Assembly (NCBI GenBank): GCA_012799425.1
Contig: JAAZLF010000216.1
Coordinates: 1-15,315, forward strand
DNA from: Actinomycetales bacterium
GTDB taxonomy: Bacteria > Actinomycetota > Actinomycetes > Actinomycetales > Dermabacteraceae
Reading direction: 5' to 3'
Length of the DNA stretch: 15,315 nt
The position numbers were made by a program, and so were the translations under genes. Below are positions 6,963 through 15,172 of the stretch, piece after piece. The notes under the pieces were generated by a model. The model searched no databases and was not told the origin of the DNA. It worked only from the letters and a program-made list of their open reading frames with translations. Numbering within the stretch: position 1 is the stretch's first letter; each line of letters begins with the position of its first letter.

Positions 6963-8059
6963 GACGTGAGCCTCGGCAGCGCGTCGAGGTAGAAGATCCC
7001 CAGGCCGATGCCTGCGAGGATCCCCGCCACGATCCAGAAGCGCACCACGATGGTGACCTCGTTCCAGCCCTTGAGCTCGAAGTGATGCTGTAGCGGCGCC
7101 ATCCGGAAGACGCGCTTGCCGGTGGCCTTGAAGCTGGCGACCTGGATGATCACGGACAGCGAGATCACCACGAACAGACCGCCGATGATCGCACCGAGGA
7201 TCTCGGTCCGGGAGACGATCGTCATGCCGGCGATCGCGCCGCCCAGGGCGAGCGAGCCGGTGTCGCCCATGAAGATCTTCGCGGGCGAGGTGTTCCACCA
7301 CAGGAAGCCGACCAGCGCGCCGATCACCGCGGCGCACAGCACTGCCGTGTCGAGCGGGTCGCGGGCGTCGTAGCAGTGCACCACTCCCCCGGCGTCGAGG
7401 TCGACATTGCACACCTGGCGCCACTGCCAGAAGCTGATGATCAGGTACGCGGCGGTGAAGATGATGGTCGCGCCGCTGGCGAGGCCGTCGAGCCCATCGG
7501 TGAGGTTCACGCCGTTGGACCAGGCCGCGACCAGGAAGTTCGCCCAGATGGCGAAGAGGATGAAGCCGACGACGGTGCCCAGGAAGGCGAGGTCGAGCCA
7601 GGGGATGTCGCGCACGAAGGAGATCTGCGTGGCGGCCGGGGTGCTGCCGTTCTCATCGGGGAACAGCAGCGCGAGCACAGCGAAGGCCGTGGCGACCAGG
7701 AACTGGCCCACCAGCTTGTAACGGGGGCGCAGGCCCGTGCTGTCCTGCTGGGAGATCTTCAGGTAGTCGTCGAGGAATCCGACGACACCAAGGCCGACCA
7801 TCAGGAACAGCACCAGCATCACCGAGACGCTGGGCGAGGTCCACAGCACCAGATGGGTGAGGAAGTATGCGGCCAGGACGGACAGGATGATCGCGACGCC
7901 GCCCATGGTGGGGGTGCCGCGCTTGGTGGCATGAGTGGTGGGGCCGTCGTCGCGCACGAACTGGCCGTAGCCGCGGCGCTGGAGGACCTTGATGAACAGC
8001 GGCGTGCCGAAGATCGACATGACCAGGGCGACGGCACCCGAGATGATGATCGCGATCAC
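6959..8059 (-). CDS. mraY: Phospho-MurNAc-pentapeptide transferase (MraY)
   Basis: An integral membrane enzyme that transfers phospho-MurNAc-pentapeptide from UDP to undecaprenyl phosphate, making lipid I. It is 366 residues with about ten transmembrane helices, typical for the family. Signatures are THATKRGTPTMGG (42-54), GFLDDYLK (94-101, Mg-binding acidic pair), NLTDGLDGL (185-193), FMGDTGSLALGG (263-274) and RMAPLQHHFELKGW (319-332, containing the HHFE histidine motif). It starts with GTG at 8057-8059, overlapping the murF stop by four bases (GTGA), and its own TGA overlaps the murD ATG. This arrangement suggests translational coupling of the three genes. Confidence 0.97.
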   Translation of the reverse strand: MIAIIISGAVALVMSIFGTPLFIKVLQRRGYGQFVRDDGPTTHATKRGTPTMGGVAIILSVLAAYFLTHLVLWTSPSVSVMLVLFLMVGLGVVGFLDDYLKISQQDSTGLRPRYKLVGQFLVATAFAVLALLFPDENGSTPAATQISFVRDIPWLDLAFLGTVVGFILFAIWANFLVAAWSNGVNLTDGLDGLASGATIIFTAAYLIISFWQWRQVCNVDLDAGGVVHCYDARDPLDTAVLCAAVIGALVGFLWWNTSPAKIFMGDTGSLALGGAIAGMTIVSRTEILGAIIGGLFVVISLSVIIQVASFKATGKRVFRMAPLQHHFELKGWNEVTIVVRFWIVAGILAGIGLGIFYLDALPRLTS

Positions 8060-9528
8060 TGGGCGTCTCCGTTCTGCATCGTCCCGTCGGGTCCGCCGCG
8101 CCGGGAGAGGTGCTCGATCAGCGGCCCTGCGATGCCTCGCAGGCCCGCGTCGCGGGAGGACTTCAGCAGCACCGCGTCCCCGGGCTGCACGGTCCGTTCT
8201 AGCACGGCGATCGCCTCCTCGACGGTGTCGAGGTACTCGGACTCGCCCCCGAAGCTGCCTTCGAGGCTCGCTCCGTGGTGGATCGGCGCCGCGCCGTCCC
8301 CGACCGAGTAGAGCTGGGAGATGTTCAAGCGCACCGCGAGGCGGCCGATCTCGTCGTGCAGGCGCACGCCGTCCGGCCCGAGCTCGAGCATCTCGCCGAG
8401 GACGGCGATGGTGCGGTGGGTGCGGCCGAGGTGGGCGAGAGTCTTGAGCGCCTGTCGCATGGAGTCGGGGTTGGCGTTGTAGGCGTCGTCGATGACCAGC
8501 GCTCCTGCGGCTTCATGCACCTGCATCCGCTGCCCGGAGGCGAGGGTCGCACCGTCGAGCGCGGCGGCCGCATCCGCCGGGGCGACCCCGGCGACCAGGG
8601 CCGCCGTGAGCGCGGCCAGGACGTTCGCGGCCTGGTGCTCGCCGAGCAGGTCCGGGTGCACGTCGAAGCGACCAAAGGGGACGGGCTCGCCGCGCAGCGT
8701 GGTCAGGCCCTCGGGGACGACCAGCTCGAAGCGCACACGGGCGCGGTCATCCAGGGTCAGCTCCGCGCCGCGCACGTCACCGTCCGTGAATCCCCACGTG
8801 ATGACCGGGGAGGGCGAGCGCGCCGCCATGGCGGCGACGAGACGGTCCTCGGCGTTGAGGATCGCGCGGCCCTGCGGGGCGAGCGCCTCGACCAGCTCGC
8901 CCTTGGCCCGGGCGATCGCGTCGACGCTGCCGAACTCGCCGATGTGGGCGGAGCCGACGTTCAGCACGAGGGAGATGTCGGGGCGGGCGATCGCGGTGAG
9001 CTCGGCGATGTGGCCGATCCCGCGTGCGCCCATCTCGAGCACCAGATAGCGGGTCTCGGCGCTGATCCTCAGCACGGTCAGCGGCAGGCCGAGCTCGTTG
9101 TTGAAGCTCCCCGCGGGGGCGATGGCGGAGCCGTGCGCTCCGAGGATCGTGCCCAGCAGGTCCTTGGTGCCGGTCTTGCCCGCGCTGCCGGTCACGGCGA
9201 GGACCACCAGCTCGGGGTTCTCCTCGCGGGCCCTGCCCAGCTGCTCGCGCGCCAGCACGGACAGCGCCTGCCGCACATCGGGGACCTGCACTGCGGGGAC
9301 GCCGCGGTCCTCGGTCACCAGCGCGAGCGCCGCGCCGGAGGCGCGTGCGGAGGTGAGGTAGTCATGGCCGTCGACGCTCTCGCCGGGGAAGGCGGCGAAG
9401 AGATCACCGGGGCCGACCTCGCGGGAGTCGATCTGCGCGGTCCCGGTGACGAGCTCGTCCCCGCTCGCGCCTCCCACGAGTGCGCCGCCCGTGAGGGCGG
9501 CGATATCCCGTGCCGTGATCTGGAGCAT
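8056..9528 (-). CDS. murF: UDP-MurNAc-tripeptide--D-alanyl-D-alanine ligase (MurF)
   Basis: A cytoplasmic ligase that adds D-Ala-D-Ala to complete the UDP-MurNAc-pentapeptide. From the ATG at 9526-9528 it is 490 residues, a normal length. I chose this start because MLQITARDIAALTGG is a typical MurF N-terminus and the frame upstream lies inside murE. Domains: the substrate-binding domain with IDSREVGPGDLFAAFPGE (33-50), P-loop GSAGKTGTKD (114-123), FNNELGLPLT (142-151), LEMGARGIGHI (164-174), NVGSAHIGEFG (190-200), GEHQAANVLAAL (296-307), DDAYNANPDSM (347-357) and KSSRDAGL (456-463). The gap to murE is 4 nt, with a GAAGGA site inside the end of murE. Confidence 0.95.
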   Translation of the reverse strand: MLQITARDIAALTGGALVGGASGDELVTGTAQIDSREVGPGDLFAAFPGESVDGHDYLTSARASGAALALVTEDRGVPAVQVPDVRQALSVLAREQLGRAREENPELVVLAVTGSAGKTGTKDLLGTILGAHGSAIAPAGSFNNELGLPLTVLRISAETRYLVLEMGARGIGHIAELTAIARPDISLVLNVGSAHIGEFGSVDAIARAKGELVEALAPQGRAILNAEDRLVAAMAARSPSPVITWGFTDGDVRGAELTLDDRARVRFELVVPEGLTTLRGEPVPFGRFDVHPDLLGEHQAANVLAALTAALVAGVAPADAAAALDGATLASGQRMQVHEAAGALVIDDAYNANPDSMRQALKTLAHLGRTHRTIAVLGEMLELGPDGVRLHDEIGRLAVRLNISQLYSVGDGAAPIHHGASLEGSFGGESEYLDTVEEAIAVLERTVQPGDAVLLKSSRDAGLRGIAGPLIEHLSRRGGPDGTMQNGDAQ

Positions 9529-9532
9529 TCTC

Positions 9533-11116
9533 TCAGCGTCCTTCGTCGGTGTGATCGGCGTCGGTGCCCGTTCGCGCCGTCGGCGCTCCTCGGAGTGCAT
9601 CCCGCAACCGGAGGCGGTCATCGAACGGATGGACGATATCGCCGATCTGCTGTCCGGTCTCGGCTCCCTTGCCCGCGACGAGGATGGTGTCGGACACGTC
9701 GGCCAGGGAAGCTGCCAGCACGATCGCCTCGCCACGCCCATCCACCTCGTGGACCTGGGCTTTCGTGTCATCGGGAATGCCCTCGAGCACCTGCTGCCGG
9801 ATCGAGGCCGGATCCTCGGTGCGAGGGTTGTCGTCCGTGACGATCACCACGTCCGCAAGGCGTGCGGCGCCCTCCCCCATGCGCGGGCGCTTGCCGCGGT
9901 CCCGGTCGCCGCCGGCACCCATCACCACCAGGAGACGTCCGGTCCCGGGTATCGCACGCAGCGTCTCGAGCGCCTGCTCGAGCGCGTCCGGGGTGTGCGA
10001 GTAGTCGACCACGCCGCGCCGGGGCGAGTGGGCCACCGGCTCCATCCGGCCGGGCACTGTGCCGGCCTCGCGGAGAGCACGCACGACGCGCTGCCCGGAA
10101 TGGCCCAGGATGCCCAGCAGCAGCTCGGCGGCAAGGGTGTTGGCGACGTAATGGCGTCCAGGCAGAGCGGCATGCAGGGTCCGGGTCCCCTCGGGCCCAT
10201 CGACCGTGAAGCGGGAGCCGTAGTCCGCCGCCCAGATGTCGCGGACGCGGTGGTCCGCCTCGACGTCCGGGCGGGTCGCATAGGTGATCACCGGGATCTC
10301 GGACTCGCCCGCGAGCCGACGCCCCCACTCGTCATCGACGCAGACGATCCCGCGGCGTGCGTGCGCCGGCGTGAAGAGGGTGCGCTTCGCCTCGTAGTAG
10401 GACTCCATCGTGCCGTGGAAATCGAGGTGGTCCTGGGTGAGGTTCGTGAAGCAGACGGCGTCGAAGACGACTTCGTCCGCTCGGTGCAGGACCAAGGCGT
10501 GGCTGGAGACCTCCATCGAGGCCACTGCCACCTCGTCCTCGACCATGCGGGCCAGCAGGCCGTGCAGCTCCGGGGCCTCCGGGGTGGTGCGGACCGTGGC
10601 GATCGCATGCTCTGTGCCGTCACCGTCGCGGTAGCTCGTGCCGCTGGTGCCCACGGAGCCCGCGGGGACGTCCAGTGCGTGCAGGGTGCGGGTGAGGACG
10701 GTGGTGACCGAGGTCTTCCCGTTGGTCCCGGTCACGCCCACGGTGCCGAGCTTCTCGGAGGGGCGGCCATGGACGACCGCCGCCGCGGTCGCCGTGGCCG
10801 CACGGGCGTCCTCCACCACGAGCACCGGCAGACCGGCGTGCGCGCAGCGCTCCCGCCCGGCGGGATCGGTGAGCGCCATCGCGGCGCCCTGCCGCGCCGC
10901 CTGGGCGGCGAACTGTGCTCCGTGGGCGTTCGCCCCCGGCAGTGCGCACCACAGATCGCCGGGCTCCGCCGCGCGGGAGTCGAGGGTGACTCCACGCAGC
11001 ATGTGCTCGCCCCCGGGGGCCGGCGCTCCCAGAGCGTGCGCGAGCTCCGACGCCGAGACGCCGATGGGACGGCGCGGGCGGGCGGGCTCGGGGACAGGTT
11101 CGAGCAGCTGGTTCAT
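9533..11116 (-). CDS. murE: UDP-MurNAc-L-alanyl-D-glutamate--2,6-diaminopimelate ligase (MurE)
   Basis: A cytoplasmic ligase that adds the third stem residue. It is 527 residues. Motifs are LDSRAAEPGDLWCALPG (45-61), P-loop GTNGKTS (130-136), ATVRTTPE (173-180), MEVSSHAL (201-208), the Lys in YYEAKRTLF (240-248), GRMEPV (356-361), DYSHTPDALE (371-380), GAGGDRDRGKRPRM (400-413) and DNPRTEDP (429-436). DNPR with its Arg is the meso-diaminopimelate recognition motif; lysine-adding MurE enzymes carry a different motif. The predicted wall is therefore meso-DAP based. The start ATG lies 7 nt after the ftsI stop. The polar, acidic tail after about residue 510 looks non-conserved. Confidence 0.95.
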   Translation of the reverse strand: MNQLLEPVPEPARPRRPIGVSASELAHALGAPAPGGEHMLRGVTLDSRAAEPGDLWCALPGANAHGAQFAAQAARQGAAMALTDPAGRERCAHAGLPVLVVEDARAATATAAAVVHGRPSEKLGTVGVTGTNGKTSVTTVLTRTLHALDVPAGSVGTSGTSYRDGDGTEHAIATVRTTPEAPELHGLLARMVEDEVAVASMEVSSHALVLHRADEVVFDAVCFTNLTQDHLDFHGTMESYYEAKRTLFTPAHARRGIVCVDDEWGRRLAGESEIPVITYATRPDVEADHRVRDIWAADYGSRFTVDGPEGTRTLHAALPGRHYVANTLAAELLLGILGHSGQRVVRALREAGTVPGRMEPVAHSPRRGVVDYSHTPDALEQALETLRAIPGTGRLLVVMGAGGDRDRGKRPRMGEGAARLADVVIVTDDNPRTEDPASIRQQVLEGIPDDTKAQVHEVDGRGEAIVLAASLADVSDTILVAGKGAETGQQIGDIVHPFDDRLRLRDALRGAPTARTGTDADHTDEGR

Positions 11117-11123
11117 CGGTGGC

Positions 11124-12950
11124 TCACCACTCGTTCTCGAGTTCGCGACCGGCCTGCCCGGTCGGCGCGATGCCCTGGTTCTGGAGGGCGAAGGTCGTCA
11201 GCTCCGAGAAGGCGGGGCCTGCTGAGCGGCTGCCGGAGATGAAGCTGTCCAGACCGAAGAGGAACACACCCACCACGATCTCCGGATCGTCCGCGGGGGC
11301 GAATCCGATGAAGGAGGCGGTGTAGGTCGAATCCCCGACCTGGGCGGTGCCGGACTTGCCCGCGACGGCGTAGCCGGAGACGCTCGCGGAGGAGTTCTCG
11401 TCATCGACGGAGTTGTCCATCAGCTGCAGCATCGTCTCCGCGGTGCCGCTGGAGACGACCCGGGTGCTCTCGGGCTCGCCCAGGGGGCGGAGGGAGCCGT
11501 CGGCCTCCCGGGTTCCGGCGATCAGGGAGGGCTCGACCCGCACCCCGTCGTTCGCGAACGTGCCCACGGCGGAGACCATCTGCAGGGCGTTGACGCTGTA
11601 CCCCTGCCCGAAGGAGGTCGTGTACCGCGTGCGGCCCGTCCAGTCCTCCGCCGGGTGCACGAGGCCCGCGGATTCGCCGGGCAGCTCGACGCCTGTCCGC
11701 TCGCCCAGGCCGAACGCCTTGAGGTAGTCATGGCGGACGTCCGGGGTGAGGGTCTCGGAGATCTGCACGGTGCCCACGTTCGAGCTGTTCTTGAGCACGC
11801 CGGCGAGCGTCAGGCGCTGATCGGGGTGCGGGCGGGAGTCCTTGATGCGGTGCCCGTCGAACCACATCTCGTACGGCACCTCGTACTCGGACTCCGGCGT
11901 GACCGTACCCTCCTCGAGCGCCGCCGCCAGCGTGAACACCTTGCCCGTCGATCCCGGCTCGAACACGTTCGAGATGGAGCGGTTGCCCAGGAAGTCGGAG
12001 TCAGAGGCACCGGGTGTGTTGGGGTCGTAGCTGGGGTACTCGGCGAGCGAGAGGACCTCGCCGGTCTTCGCGTTGTAGGCGACCGCGCTGCCGCCGGTCG
12101 CACCATGCTGCTCGACGGCGCCCGCGACGATCTGCTGCGCCTTCCACTGGAGATCGCGATCGATCGTGAGGACCACGTCGCTGCCGTCCACGGCAGCGGT
12201 GGTCTCCTGCTTGCCGGTCGGGATGATCTGCCCCTGCGCTCCGCGCTCGTAGGTGGTCTTGCCGTCCGTGCCACGCAGCTCCTCGTCGAAGGAGAGCTCC
12301 GTCCCTGCCAGCGCCGTGCCGTCATCACCCACGAAGCCGAGGATGTTGCCGCCCACCGAGCCTGCCGGGTAGATGCGTTCCGCGACGGGGTCGGAGCCGA
12401 TGCCCGGTATCTTCAAGGCCATCGCCGCATCCCGCACCTCGGGTTCGACGCTCTTGCGCAGGTAGGAGAAGCCGGCATCGCCCGTGAGCGCCTCCTCGGT
12501 CTTCGAGACGGACCAGCCCAGCACCGGGGCGAGCTCCGCCGCGGCGGCCTCGATGCCGGTGACCTCGGCAGTCGTGGAGCCGGCGAGATACTCATCGACC
12601 TGCATCTGGTTGACCCAGAGGTCGTAGCGCTGCACGGAGCTGGCCAGCGCCGTGCCGTTGCGATCCGTGATGTCGCCGCGAAGGGCCGGGATGGTGCGGG
12701 TGACCGTGCGCTGAGCGACAGCTTCCTCGGCACGGGCGCTCGCGTCGAGCCCCTGGACCCACACCAGGCGCCCGGACAGCACGAGCACCGCGGCCATGAT
12801 CAGGCAGATCAGCAGGCGGTGCCGCTGGGAGGGCTCCCCGAGCCGGGCCCGCGGAACCTTCACGCGAGTCGCACCGCCGGGCCTGGAAGGGCTGGGGCCG
12901 CCCACGGTGCGGGCGGCCTTCTTCCTGCCGTTCCTGCGCGGTGAGCTCAT
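11124..12950 (-). CDS. ftsI: Septal transpeptidase, class B penicillin-binding protein (FtsI/PBP3)
   Basis: A single-pass membrane DD-transpeptidase that crosslinks septal peptidoglycan, partner of FtsW. It is 608 residues. A basic cytoplasmic segment (1-43) precedes a transmembrane helix at about 46-66 (LLICLIMAAVLVLSG). The PBP dimerisation domain includes RGDITDRNGTALA (91-103). The transpeptidase domain carries S334-T-G-K337 (SxxK, nucleophile S334), S389-S-N391 (SxN) and K532-S-G-T (KTG-type). It ends soon after the last motif with no PASTA repeats, unlike PBP2x/SpoVD-type relatives. Its ATG is 2 nt after the stop of the FtsL-like gene, and murE follows after 7 nt. Confidence 0.95.
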   Translation of the reverse strand: MSSPRRNGRKKAARTVGGPSPSRPGGATRVKVPRARLGEPSQRHRLLICLIMAAVLVLSGRLVWVQGLDASARAEEAVAQRTVTRTIPALRGDITDRNGTALASSVQRYDLWVNQMQVDEYLAGSTTAEVTGIEAAAAELAPVLGWSVSKTEEALTGDAGFSYLRKSVEPEVRDAAMALKIPGIGSDPVAERIYPAGSVGGNILGFVGDDGTALAGTELSFDEELRGTDGKTTYERGAQGQIIPTGKQETTAAVDGSDVVLTIDRDLQWKAQQIVAGAVEQHGATGGSAVAYNAKTGEVLSLAEYPSYDPNTPGASDSDFLGNRSISNVFEPGSTGKVFTLAAALEEGTVTPESEYEVPYEMWFDGHRIKDSRPHPDQRLTLAGVLKNSSNVGTVQISETLTPDVRHDYLKAFGLGERTGVELPGESAGLVHPAEDWTGRTRYTTSFGQGYSVNALQMVSAVGTFANDGVRVEPSLIAGTREADGSLRPLGEPESTRVVSSGTAETMLQLMDNSVDDENSSASVSGYAVAGKSGTAQVGDSTYTASFIGFAPADDPEIVVGVFLFGLDSFISGSRSAGPAFSELTTFALQNQGIAPTGQAGRELENEW

Positions 12951-12952
12951 CC

Positions 12953-13468
12953 TCAGTCCCCTTCGTTGCCCATGCCGTGGTAGCCGGTGGGCTGCTCATA
13001 GATCTCAGCCGGCGGCACGGCGACCTCAGCGGGCACGTCCGCCAGCTCCGGATTGCCCTCAGTCTGCGCCGTCGGGGACGTCTCTCCGATGATCTCGCCC
13101 GTGTCGAGGTCGATATATGCCGGATCCGACACCGGGACCATCCCGATCTCGCGGGCCTGGCGCTCCAGCTCCTGGGGTGTGCCCAGACGCTCATTGGACT
13201 CGGCGAGGGCCTGGCCCTCCTCGGTGAGCCTCTGGGACTGGCCCTGCAGTCGCGTGATCTCGTAGCTCGCATCCGACATCTGGATGTTCAGGTAGAGCAG
13301 CGCCGAGAGGGTCGCGGCGACGATGAGCGTGCACAGCAGCGTGAACGGCATCGAGCTGCCGCCGGCCTTCGGGGCGGCGACGACGGTGAGCCGGGGACGT
13401 GCGGTGGAATGCTTCGTCCCGCGGACAGGACGGATCGCGGGCGCATGAACGGCGGTGGTGCTTGCCAT
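12953..13468 (-). CDS. ftsL: FtsL-like divisome protein
   Basis: A 171-residue bitopic protein. A basic cytoplasmic segment (1-38) is followed by a transmembrane helix at about 40-61 (PFTLLCTLIVAATLSALLYL) and a coiled-coil-like region at about 65-108 rich in Gln/Glu/Leu (ITRLQGQSQRLTEEGQ, then LERQAREIGMVP). This is the layout of FtsL/FtsB septum-formation proteins, which bridge FtsQ to FtsWI. After about 115 comes an acidic, Pro-rich external tail. Sequence conservation in the family is low, so the call depends on topology and on the position between rsmH and ftsI. The ATG is one base after the rsmH stop. Confidence 0.85.
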   Translation of the reverse strand: MASTTAVHAPAIRPVRGTKHSTARPRLTVVAAPKAGGSSMPFTLLCTLIVAATLSALLYLNIQMSDASYEITRLQGQSQRLTEEGQALAESNERLGTPQELERQAREIGMVPVSDPAYIDLDTGEIIGETSPTAQTEGNPELADVPAEVAVPPAEIYEQPTGYHGMGNEGD

Positions 13469-13469
13469 C

Positions 13470-14465
13470 TCAGTGTGCTCTCTCAGCGTCTCGGGTACGG
13501 GTCAGTGCGCGCAGGCGGACGGAGGCCGCGCGGGAGTTGCCGTCCCGCTCGGTGTCGTCAGCCTGCATGGCCCCGCGCACGAGCGGGGCGAAGGACGGTC
13601 GGTGCTCCTCCAGCTCCACCGGCAGTCCGGGCGGGGCGGTCGAGCGGGTGCGACGGGTGAAGGCCGTCTTGACCAGTCGGTCCTCGCCGGAGTGGTAGGA
13701 CTCCACCACGATCCGCCCACCGACGTGGAGGCAGTCGAGAGCGGAGTCGATCGCGGAGGCGAGGATCTCGAGCTCCTCGTTGACGGCTATCCGCAACGCC
13801 TGGAAGGTGCGCTTGGCGGGGTGGCCACCGCTGGCCTTGGACGCTGCCGGGATCGTGCGCTCCAGCAGCTCCACCAGTTCACCGCTGCGGGCCAGGGGCG
13901 CGGTCCGGCGCTGCTCGACGATGCGGCGGGCGATGCGCTTGGCGAAGCGCTCGTCGCCGAGGTCGCGCAGCAGCCGAGCGATCTCGCCCTCAGGGAGGTC
14001 ACGCAGGAGGTCAGCGGCGGTGGGGCCGTCCGAGGAGGTGTCCATCCGCATGTCCAGCGGCGCATCGACCGCGTAGGAGAAGCCGCGATCGGCGGTGTCG
14101 ATCTGGAAGCTGGACAGCCCAAGGTCCATCATCACTCCGTGGGCGCCGGGCAGCCCGAGCTCTTCGAGCACCTCGGGGATCTCGTCGTAGGTGGCGTGGA
14201 CCAGGGTGGCCCGCCCCGCCACTCCGGCGCGGTCCAGGCGTTCCCGGGCGAGCTCGAGGGCCTGCGCATCGCGATCGATGCCGACGAGGTGAGCGTGGGG
14301 CGCCGCCTGGAGCACGGCTGCGGCATGGCCGCCCATGCCGAGCGTCGCGTCCACGTGGATCGCGCCCGGCTCCTGCAGCGCAGGAGCGAGGAGCTCGACG
14401 GAAGTGTCGAGGAGGACAGGGATGTGCCGCTGTTCTGCTGGCCTGTCGTCGTGCGTCTGGTCCAT
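13470..14465 (-). CDS. rsmH: 16S rRNA (cytosine(1402)-N(4))-methyltransferase RsmH
   Basis: A SAM-dependent enzyme (formerly MraW) that methylates N4 of C1402 in the decoding centre of 16S rRNA. It is 331 residues, normal for the family. HIPVLLD (14-20) leads to the SAM-binding loop HVDATLGMGGHA (37-48). Further motifs are GIDRDAQAL (62-70), MMDLGLSSFQID (112-123), HPAKRTFQALRIAVNEEL (215-232) and ESYHSGEDRLVK (255-266). The ATG at 14463-14465 has a strong GGAGG core at 14472-14476, 6 nt away. It is the first gene of the tightly packed block and is separated from mraZ by a 191-nt spacer with inverted repeats. The next gene starts one base after its stop. Confidence 0.96.
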   Translation of the reverse strand: MDQTHDDRPAEQRHIPVLLDTSVELLAPALQEPGAIHVDATLGMGGHAAAVLQAAPHAHLVGIDRDAQALELARERLDRAGVAGRATLVHATYDEIPEVLEELGLPGAHGVMMDLGLSSFQIDTADRGFSYAVDAPLDMRMDTSSDGPTAADLLRDLPEGEIARLLRDLGDERFAKRIARRIVEQRRTAPLARSGELVELLERTIPAASKASGGHPAKRTFQALRIAVNEELEILASAIDSALDCLHVGGRIVVESYHSGEDRLVKTAFTRRTRSTAPPGLPVELEEHRPSFAPLVRGAMQADDTERDGNSRAASVRLRALTRTRDAERAH

Positions 14466-14469
14466 GTCA

Positions 14470-14478
14470 CCCCTCCCC
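14470..14478 (-). promoter_or_regulatory. Strong ribosome binding site of rsmH
   Basis: GGGGAGGGG on the minus strand, four bases before the ATG (core GGAGG at a spacing of 6). It is the strongest site after that of mraZ and suggests independent initiation, in contrast to the coupled genes downstream. Confidence 0.6.
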
Positions 14479-14568
14479 TGGGTCGGTGCGTAGTGCTGAT
14501 TCGGCGGTCCGGGTCCTTCGACCCCGCCCGACTCCGCGGGTCCTCCGCGGTGCCGTCCTGCCAGATTC

Positions 14569-14622
14569 CTCGTCGTTCCCGACCCGCCACCGGGGAAGTT
14601 GCGTCGGGGCGGGAACGACGAG
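14569..14622 (-). promoter_or_regulatory. Long inverted repeat in the mraZ-rsmH spacer
   Basis: CTCGTCGTTCCCG (14569-14581) and CGGGAACGACGAG (14610-14622) are perfect 13-bp inverted repeats. After one mismatch, CCCG (14583-14586) and CGGG (14605-14608) extend the stem to 17 paired bases of 18, around an 18-nt loop. In the mraZ transcript this would be a very stable hairpin. No T run follows on the minus strand (GAATCTGG follows), so a classical intrinsic terminator is not supported. An atypical terminator, attenuator, RNase processing site or binding site are all possible. Confidence 0.7.
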
Positions 14623-14634
14623 AGGTCTCACAGG

Positions 14635-14649
14635 ACGGAGATGCTCCGT
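14635..14649 (-). promoter_or_regulatory. Small hairpin just after mraZ
   Basis: ACGGAG (14635-14640) and CTCCGT (14644-14649) form a perfect 6-bp stem with a 3-nt loop, eight bases after the mraZ stop. It precedes the longer inverted repeat in the transcript. Its role is unknown. Confidence 0.4.
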
Positions 14650-14656
14650 GTCGGGC

Positions 14657-15088
14657 TCAGAACAGGCCGGGGATCACCTCCTCGGAGGTCTCGGCGAAGC
14701 CCTCCTCCTTCTGCTCGAGGTAGGCCTCCCAGGCCGGGAGCGCCCAGATCTCGAGGCGGTCGAGTGCGCCGATGACGGCGCATTCCCGGTCCAGCCCCGC
14801 GTAGGTGCGCAGGTGGCCCGGAATGGTGATGCGGCCCTGCTTGTCCGGGATGACGTCCTCCGCACCGGAGAGCAGCACTCGCAGGTAGTCGCGGGTGCGC
14901 CGATCGGTGGTGGGCGCCCGACGGGCCTCCTCGAGCTTCTGGCGGAACTCCATGAGCGGGTACACGGCGATGCAGTGCTCCTGTCCACGAGTCATGACCA
15001 GTCCCGAGGCGAGCTCGTCACGGAACTTCGCCGGGAAGATCAGTCGTCCCTTCTCGTCGAGCTTGGGCGTGAAGGTGCCGAGGAACAT
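14657..15088 (-). CDS. mraZ: Transcriptional regulator MraZ
   Basis: A 143-residue DNA-binding protein made of two tandem SpoVT-AbrB-like domains, each with the family's DxxxR motif: DEKGR (11-15) within [20 protein letters not shown], and DKQGR (82-86) within [14 protein letters not shown]. It is the usual first gene of the dcw cluster. In E. coli MraZ forms a ring-shaped oligomer and represses its own promoter by binding TGGGN direct repeats. The ATG at 15086-15088 has a consensus AAGGAGG site (15095-15101), six bases upstream. The matching box array lies 41-84 bp upstream of the start, so autoregulation is likely. Confidence 0.96.
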   Translation of the reverse strand: MFLGTFTPKLDEKGRLIFPAKFRDELASGLVMTRGQEHCIAVYPLMEFRQKLEEARRAPTTDRRTRDYLRVLLSGAEDVIPDKQGRITIPGHLRTYAGLDRECAVIGALDRLEIWALPAWEAYLEQKEEGFAETSEEVIPGLF

Positions 15089-15094
15089 CAGCGC

Positions 15095-15101
15095 CCTCCT
15101 T
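15095..15101 (-). promoter_or_regulatory. Consensus ribosome binding site of mraZ
   Basis: AAGGAGG on the minus strand, six bases (GCGCTG) before the ATG. It fixes the mraZ start. Confidence 0.7.
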
Positions 15102-15128
15102 CACTGCCGTGAACTCGCGATCCGGAAA

Positions 15129-15172
15129 TCCATCTCCTCCCAACGCGCTCCACTTTACCCCACTAGCCCCCA
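15129..15172 (-). promoter_or_regulatory. MraZ box array: five TGG(G/A) repeats at 10-bp period
   Basis: On the minus strand TGGG begins at 15172, TGGG at 15162, TGGA at 15152, TGGG at 15142 and TGGA at 15132, each exactly 10 bp from the next. E. coli MraZ is known to bind TGGGN repeats with 5-nt spacers, the same 10-bp period. The array overlaps the candidate mraZ -10 element, as expected for an autorepressor operator. Three boxes are perfect and two end in A. Confidence 0.8.

Noticed and set aside
6153..7424. A 423-codon minus-strand frame that includes an N-terminal extension of murD into mraY
   Set aside because: The extension lies inside mraY and is Arg-rich nonsense. The true murD start is the ATG at 6960-6962, which overlaps the mraY stop.
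9529..9771. Longer murF start inside murE
   Set aside because: The extra 81 residues do not resemble MurF, and MLQITARDIAALTGG at 9526-9528 is the normal N-terminus.
8275..11242. Plus-strand open frames of 521 and 598 codons opposite murF and murE
   Set aside because: No known fold or motif and composition typical of the reverse strand of GC-rich genes. The minus-strand MurE and MurF motifs are complete.
14569..14622. Rho-independent terminator after mraZ
   Set aside because: The stem is strong but no T run follows on the transcribed strand, so I list it only as a regulatory inverted repeat.
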